A stretch of 58,198 nucleotides of DNA, taken from contig JANWZG010000001.1 in NCBI GenBank assembly GCA_025054735.1, positions 1 to 58,198 on the forward strand, in the 5' to 3' direction. Positions within the stretch are counted from its first letter, which is position 1; every line of letters starts with the position of its first letter. This DNA is from Cyanobacteriota bacterium (lineage in GTDB: Bacteria > Cyanobacteriota > Cyanobacteriia > SKYG9). A model generated the notes under the pieces. It did no database searches. It saw only the letters and a program-made list of their open reading frames with translations, and had not been told where the DNA came from. Positions 53,826-58,198 of this stretch are shown piece after piece. The position numbers and the translations under genes are program-made.

Positions 53826-54857
53826 TTATATATTAGACAACGATGCTGAGGACGGTGGAGTTACCCGTCCAGAAATAGTGCGCTTAAAGAATACACTGTT
53901 GGTGAAGAAATCTATCAGCACGTAGGGTGGATCGTTATTAGGCTTGCACTGAATCAATTGCCGTAACCGCCATAGGGATCGACCGAGCAGCCAGATTATG
54001 TCGGCAAGGGCAGCATAGAGCCAGCCGTAGTTTTTTACAAAGAATCGGCGGCGCGACACGAACAAGTAGGGTGGTAGCCGTTTTGGACGTTGATCGCGGA
54101 CGGTGACACCAGTGCTTTGCCCAGCAATGTGCATAACGCGGCTTTCAGGCACATACCAGCAGGGCCAGCCAGCCCGTTTGGCCTGCAAGCAAAAGTCGGT
54201 TTCTTCGTAGTAGAGGAAGTAGTCCTCGTCCATGAGGCCGATCGCGTCGAAGACTTCCTTGCGAATCATCAAGCTAGCACCGGGGAGCCAATCGATCGGT
54301 TGGGCCACAGGTGTTAAGGTTTGAGGAACAACATGTTTTTTCAGCAACTTGGTGACAAAGCCTAGGCGTAGGCCATCGTCCAGTTCGCTCCAAAGGGAGG
54401 GAAATTTGAAGCCGATCGGCCACAGGCTACCGTCGGCATTTTCAAAGCTGCTACCAGCAATGCCGACGTGGGGGTGATGCTCCATGAAGTCCAACAGGGC
54501 ATGGAGTGCACCAGGACGCACCTGAGTATCAGGATTCAGCAGCAGCACGTAACTGGGAGGATAGGCTGACTGCAAGGCCGGACGAATGGCAAAGTTGTTG
54601 CCGTAGGCATAGCCGCCGTTGTAGGGAGCAGGCAAGAGATACGCCCAATCATGCCAGTGGTTTTCAGCGATCGCAGCGCTGATTTGGGCTACCGAGTCAT
54701 CTCCAGAGGGATTGTCAACCACGGCAACACGTACACTGGGCAGTGCTTTTACTTCTGGGTATAGCGATCGCAAACAATCGACAACTAAATCTGGCCGACG
54801 ATAGTTAACAATGACAACCAGAAGCTGTAGCGGGCTGGTCCAAACACTAGCAGTCAT
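53826..54857 (-). CDS. Family 2 glycosyltransferase, rhamnosyltransferase-like
   Basis: 343 residues. GT2 motifs: QLLVVIVNYRRPDLVVDCLRSL, VRVAVVDNPSGD, GYAYGNNFAIRPAL, LLLNPDTQVRPGAL (DxD), GASLMIRKEVFDAIGLMDEDYFLYYEETDFCLQAKRAGWPCWY (ED catalytic acid). The pattern is that of rhamnosyltransferases, in keeping with the downstream rhamnose genes. A C-terminal hydrophobic stretch could attach to membrane. Gap to the upstream 54862 gene is 4 bp. Confidence 0.92.
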   Translation of the reverse strand: MTASVWTSPLQLLVVIVNYRRPDLVVDCLRSLYPEVKALPSVRVAVVDNPSGDDSVAQISAAIAENHWHDWAYLLPAPYNGGYAYGNNFAIRPALQSAYPPSYVLLLNPDTQVRPGALHALLDFMEHHPHVGIAGSSFENADGSLWPIGFKFPSLWSELDDGLRLGFVTKLLKKHVVPQTLTPVAQPIDWLPGASLMIRKEVFDAIGLMDEDYFLYYEETDFCLQAKRAGWPCWYVPESRVMHIAGQSTGVTVRDQRPKRLPPYLFVSRRRFFVKNYGWLYAALADIIWLLGRSLWRLRQLIQCKPNNDPPYVLIDFFTNSVFFKRTISGRVTPPSSASLSNI

Positions 54858-54861
54858 AGGG

Positions 54862-57800
54862 TTAAAGAATGGCTGATAAATGATTAGATGCAGACGAGGC
54901 AGGCATTTGAGTGGTGATGTAGTTTCGCAGAATTTCTGCCATCACAGCGACATTTGGCTCTTGGAGCATACTGGCATGACCGCCAGGTACATCGTACACT
55001 TTCACGCCCTTGATTGTTCGTCGCTCCCAGCCTAGTAATGGGTCGCTGTAAATATGGCTAAACGGCTCATCAGTGCCTGTGCCTTCCGTTGCTCGCAACA
55101 ATACTAGCTCACCGTCAAAGGGTTCAAGGGGACGATAGTCTAGCTCGGCGTAGTTGTAGGCTGTACGTACAGAAATGGGTGCTAGCCAAGCTGGTATCGG
55201 ACGGTTGCGATCAAGGCAATAACGAAACAAGCGCATCTTCAGGTTTTGCTGTAGTCTCTTGAAGCGGCTAGTCACCTCGTATTGCACCAAGTTAGTTACC
55301 TTTTGCCAGACTTTGGTGAGGATAAATAGCCAGCGCTGCCAGTGGGGTAGCTTGCTGCCTTGACTCAGTGCTTCAGAAAAACGGCTCATGCGTTGTCCAG
55401 CAATGTGGCCAACCCGTTTAGGTGCTGCTACATCGGCAGAATCCATCAGGGCTACCAAACCAATCTGCTGACCTTGTGCTCGCAGTTGCCGTGCCACTTC
55501 ATAGGCCAACACGCCACCCGCGCACATGCCTCCCAGAAAGTAGGGGCCAACGGGTTGCACGCCGCGAATTTGGTCAGCGTAGTAGCTTGCCATGTCTGTA
55601 ATGCGAGTATGGAGCATGGGAAATTGGTCGTTGCCAAGGGGCTGCACACCATAGACAGGTAAAGATGGATCCATGCGCTTTGCTAGGTTGCGATAGAGCA
55701 GGGTTTCGCCGTCACCATCGTGGATTAGAAACAGAGCGTAGTTGGCATCTCCGGGCTTCAGCAAGACAACGGATCCCTTAACGGTTTGCTGATCAGTTTT
55801 GTTGATCAAGTCAGCGAGTTGGGCGATCGTGGGTGCTGCCAAAATCGTTGTTAGAGGCAGTTTTTTGCCAAATTCTTGCTCTATCCAAACAAATAGCTCC
55901 ACCGCTAGTAGAGAGGTGCCGCCTAGGTCAAAGTAGTTATCTTCGATACCAACGGCATCAAGGCGCAACAGCTTACACCACTGTGCCGCTAGCAGGTGTT
56001 CTGTAGCGGTCTGTGGGGGCACAAACGCTTGCTTTAGAGAGCGAGCTGATTTTGCTCGTCTTTCCAATTGGGCAAGGATTTGCTCTGGCTGATATAGCTC
56101 AAGGGCAATGCGTGTCTGTTGGGCAGATTTGTCGATCGCGGTAGCCTGACTACCATTCACGCTAGAACTCTTTGCCTTGGGCTTCTCGTCTGCAAGGGCC
56201 AGCACTTCAGCATTAGGTGTATGGGTAACTGTAGCAGCATAGTCTGCTGGAAAGCGATAACAGGCACCGTCTCCGTCGGGTTGTTTGTAGGCTGCCCCCA
56301 CACTGTCAAGGAAGTTGAGGACAGGCAGGTTTTTCTTAGTAGGACGGTAGGGTATTAGTACGTAGTTCAATCCCTTGCTCTGGGCAACAGTCCCCAAATG
56401 GTTGAGCATAGCATGTTCTACCCCTCGTCCCAGTACTCGGCAACTGAGTAAGAAGGAATCAACTTGCAGAGCATTATCAGCCGTGCCGAAGATCATCACT
56501 CCCACAAGCCCATAATCGCCAAAACGATCACTGACCTGCACCATACGGCACTCTAGCCCAGCTTGGGCAAGCTGCTGAATCTCTGTCTCTGAGCGTCGGA
56601 TCGTGGTGATATTAAACTGGTTAGTGCGCTGAGTAAGCTGAGAAACACGAGGAATTTGCTCCTCTGTGGGAACGTCGATTGTAATCGTGAGGTTAAGACC
56701 AGCCAGGAAGTCACTGATTGTGGGAGCCTCTTTTTGGAAGCGCGATCGCTCTATATTTTGCTTGTAGAGTGCTGTGCGCTGCTTGTCTTCCTCTGTCACC
56801 TTCAGGTGATCAAACGCCCATATATGGTTCAGGAACTGGGGAATATCTCCTGCGATCGGTAATTGCAACGTCAACACCTCTGGACAAGCTGATCGCACCT
56901 CTGCACATTCCACTGGGTTATCATCGATAAAAATGAAGCTATCTAGTCCTAAATTTAACTCCTGAGCCAGGGACTTTAAGTTTTCAGATTTGGGCATCCA
57001 GTTTACTCGCCATGCCACCAAGTGTTCCCGCTTTAGGATCATGTCTTGACGCTGATCAAACACTTCCATGACATCAGCTTCAATGTTCTTGCTACAGAGA
57101 CAGATCACCATTCCTGCCTGTTGCTGCTTCACCATAAAAGCCTGCAATTCTTGCCAAGGAGGGGGAATCTCAATACCCATAACCCCATCTTCACCTACAA
57201 CTCCCTTCCAAAGGGTGTTATCGCAGTCTAGGACAATCACCTTATAGGGTGGATGTTTGAGGGCATAGATCTTGCGAGCCAAGATAGTGCCCAAAGTGGC
57301 AAAGAAGAGTGGCGTGAAGGGGATATGCCCCAGCTTGTCTCGTGATGGGTCGTAGTAGTTAGCTACGGGGTACAGAGCAAAATCTGCTGTTTGCACCAGG
57401 TACAGACCAGGAATGCTGCTGGTCTCAGCTATAAATTGCTCAGTAATCCGCTGGAAGAAAGCAGCTCGGCTGGGATCTGCCTGCACGGCTGGTGAAGACG
57501 GGCATAGCCCAACTATGTAGGGTGTTGATGATCGTCCTGTTGCTGCTCTGAGAGCTACGATTAGGTCATCTAGATTACGCTCTACTTGGGCGATCGAGTC
57601 ATCGTGTTCTGCTAGTTCCCGTTGCCAGTCTTCCCAGCGTACTAGGATAATATTCACACCTTGGCGATTTTGGGCTAACAGACTAGACGGGTTCAGCAAC
57701 TCTTGAAAGATTTGATTGTAGGGAGCAAATTCCACTCCAGCAGACAAGTTGAGAGTTTGTAGCCAGAAGCTGAGTGAGTCTTCTAAAGGTTCTGCTGTAA

Positions 57801-57870
57801 ACGTAGCCGCAATTGCGATCGTTTGGTCTTGGGCGCGGGGTTCCTTGACTACAGCCGCTTCAGTAAGCAT
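54862..57870 (-). CDS. FkbH-type HAD phosphatase fused to acyl carrier protein and thioesterase
   Basis: 1002 residues. Residues about 20-550 are FkbH-like: VIVLDCDNTLWKGVVGEDG (D215 and D217 of the DxDxT motif), IFIDDNPVECAEV, QLTQRTNQFN and an acyltransferase-like GNAT part to about 540. An acyl carrier domain follows around 620-695 with DNYFDLGGTSLLAVELF; Ser653 would carry phosphopantetheine. A thioesterase follows from about 715 with GGMCAGGVLAYE, where Cys783 takes the place of the usual Ser nucleophile, and a late GGHASML His. FkbH loads glyceryl from 1,3-bisphosphoglycerate onto an ACP. In a glycan cluster it may deliver or release a glycerate-type ester; this is inference. Confidence 0.88.
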   Translation of the reverse strand: MLTEAAVVKEPRAQDQTIAIAATFTAEPLEDSLSFWLQTLNLSAGVEFAPYNQIFQELLNPSSLLAQNRQGVNIILVRWEDWQRELAEHDDSIAQVERNLDDLIVALRAATGRSSTPYIVGLCPSSPAVQADPSRAAFFQRITEQFIAETSSIPGLYLVQTADFALYPVANYYDPSRDKLGHIPFTPLFFATLGTILARKIYALKHPPYKVIVLDCDNTLWKGVVGEDGVMGIEIPPPWQELQAFMVKQQQAGMVICLCSKNIEADVMEVFDQRQDMILKREHLVAWRVNWMPKSENLKSLAQELNLGLDSFIFIDDNPVECAEVRSACPEVLTLQLPIAGDIPQFLNHIWAFDHLKVTEEDKQRTALYKQNIERSRFQKEAPTISDFLAGLNLTITIDVPTEEQIPRVSQLTQRTNQFNITTIRRSETEIQQLAQAGLECRMVQVSDRFGDYGLVGVMIFGTADNALQVDSFLLSCRVLGRGVEHAMLNHLGTVAQSKGLNYVLIPYRPTKKNLPVLNFLDSVGAAYKQPDGDGACYRFPADYAATVTHTPNAEVLALADEKPKAKSSSVNGSQATAIDKSAQQTRIALELYQPEQILAQLERRAKSARSLKQAFVPPQTATEHLLAAQWCKLLRLDAVGIEDNYFDLGGTSLLAVELFVWIEQEFGKKLPLTTILAAPTIAQLADLINKTDQQTVKGSVVLLKPGDANYALFLIHDGDGETLLYRNLAKRMDPSLPVYGVQPLGNDQFPMLHTRITDMASYYADQIRGVQPVGPYFLGGMCAGGVLAYEVARQLRAQGQQIGLVALMDSADVAAPKRVGHIAGQRMSRFSEALSQGSKLPHWQRWLFILTKVWQKVTNLVQYEVTSRFKRLQQNLKMRLFRYCLDRNRPIPAWLAPISVRTAYNYAELDYRPLEPFDGELVLLRATEGTGTDEPFSHIYSDPLLGWERRTIKGVKVYDVPGGHASMLQEPNVAVMAEILRNYITTQMPASSASNHLSAIL

Positions 57871-58054
57871 AATAACCTCATTGACACTGACACTATATTA
57901 AGCTGGGTGCTCTAAAAAATTATGTAAAGTGCTGGTAAAAAGCACAGTTGCCCCTTCATCATTTTTCCCTACCCCCAGTTAACCGCTACTCATATTGGTG
58001 CCGACTGACCAGTGCCAACAAGCTAAACTTAAAATTAACCATTCCCCTATACCC

Positions 58055-58198
58055 ATGCCCCGCTGGTTCAACACCGCTGGCCCCTGCCGTGCCGACATTC
58101 ACTACATGCTGCCCCCTACTGGCCGGTTGCCGCAACTGGAGCGCCTGATTGCGCAAGAAACCTATTTCGTCATCCACGCCCCCCGGCAGACCGGCAAA
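58055..58198 (+). CDS. N-terminal fragment of an AAA-type ATPase (3' end outside window)
   Basis: The ATG at 58055 starts MPRWFNTAGPCRADIHYMLPPTG, and the frame stays open to the window end at APRQTGK, the beginning of a Walker A motif. From memory this is the opening of the cyanobacterial AAA-ATPase/PD-(D/E)XK family (FNTAGPC...HYMLPP..RLP...LI..Q.YFVIHAPRQTGKTT). The left edge of the window holds the end of a similar protein. Confidence 0.75.
   Translation, partial: MPRWFNTAGPCRADIHYMLPPTGRLPQLERLIAQETYFVIHAPRQTGK

Noticed and set aside
1..58198. tRNA, rRNA and CRISPR search by eye
   Set aside because: No TpsiC-like GGTTCRANTCC in a cloverleaf context, no rRNA sequence and no regularly spaced repeats were found. 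The many GCGATCGC octamers are HIP1 sites and not CRISPR repeats.

Overview
The window is chromosomal DNA of a cyanobacterium, very likely filamentous and of medium G+C. The signs are a complete psbA gene (photosystem II D1), dozens of HIP1-type GCGATCGC octamers, a chorismate lyase of the plastoquinone pathway, an ARC6-type IMS domain, and several cyanobacterial families (DUF1016 nuclease, Uma2/DUF820, PPC/DUF296, TPR and FecR proteins). I found no rRNA, tRNA or CRISPR array.

Layout. 1-5155: the tail of an AAA-ATPase/nuclease-type gene, a SelD fused to an FAD/NAD oxidoreductase, a WecG/TagA glycosyltransferase and a DUF1016 nuclease. 5286-6522: psbA with a candidate promoter and terminator. 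6811-14306: exopolysaccharide genes (O-antigen polymerase-like protein, two glycosyltransferases, Wzc-like chain-length regulator/kinase, FecR protein). 14740-15069: HU. 16014-25340: a second polysaccharide block with a flippase, five glycosyltransferases (one GT2 beside the flippase; one GT2 and three GT4 in a tight minus-strand operon) and an unusual Gfo/Idh/MocA-epimerase fusion. 25475-29366: chorismate lyase, tRNA 2-selenouridine synthase MnmH (using the selenophosphate made by SelD), a frameshifted gene and an NCS1 permease. 29494-31494: parAB with two copies of a perfect palindrome, one upstream of parA and one inside parB. 31536-35324: a translationally coupled TPR/FecR-like operon. 35546-39877: small stress and housekeeping genes (cupin, Hsp20, mechanosensitive channel, bactofilin).

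40722-52166 is the accessory part. It holds an AT-rich type II restriction-modification pair (C5 methyltransferase plus HindVP-like nuclease), remnants of MOSC and MntA/HepT genes, two Uma2 proteins (one with 14-residue coiled-coil repeats next to a coiled-coil membrane protein), a Vat-type acetyltransferase, and a Toprim/DUF3987 primase-helicase gene beside a small regulator with repeated ATGCAT boxes upstream. 52395-57870 is a third surface-glycan block: rfbC/rfbD for dTDP-rhamnose, a glycosyltransferase and an FkbH-ACP-thioesterase fusion. The window ends in the start of an AAA-type ATPase gene.

The two strongest observations are these. (1) The ParB residues HNVM are encoded by an exact DNA palindrome whose 20-bp form is also present 26 bp upstream of parA, suggesting a parS-like site built into parB. 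(2) I found no GRCGYC site (the HindVP specificity) in the whole window, although about 90 GRCGY pentamers followed by A, G or T are present. This supports the predicted specificity of the restriction system.
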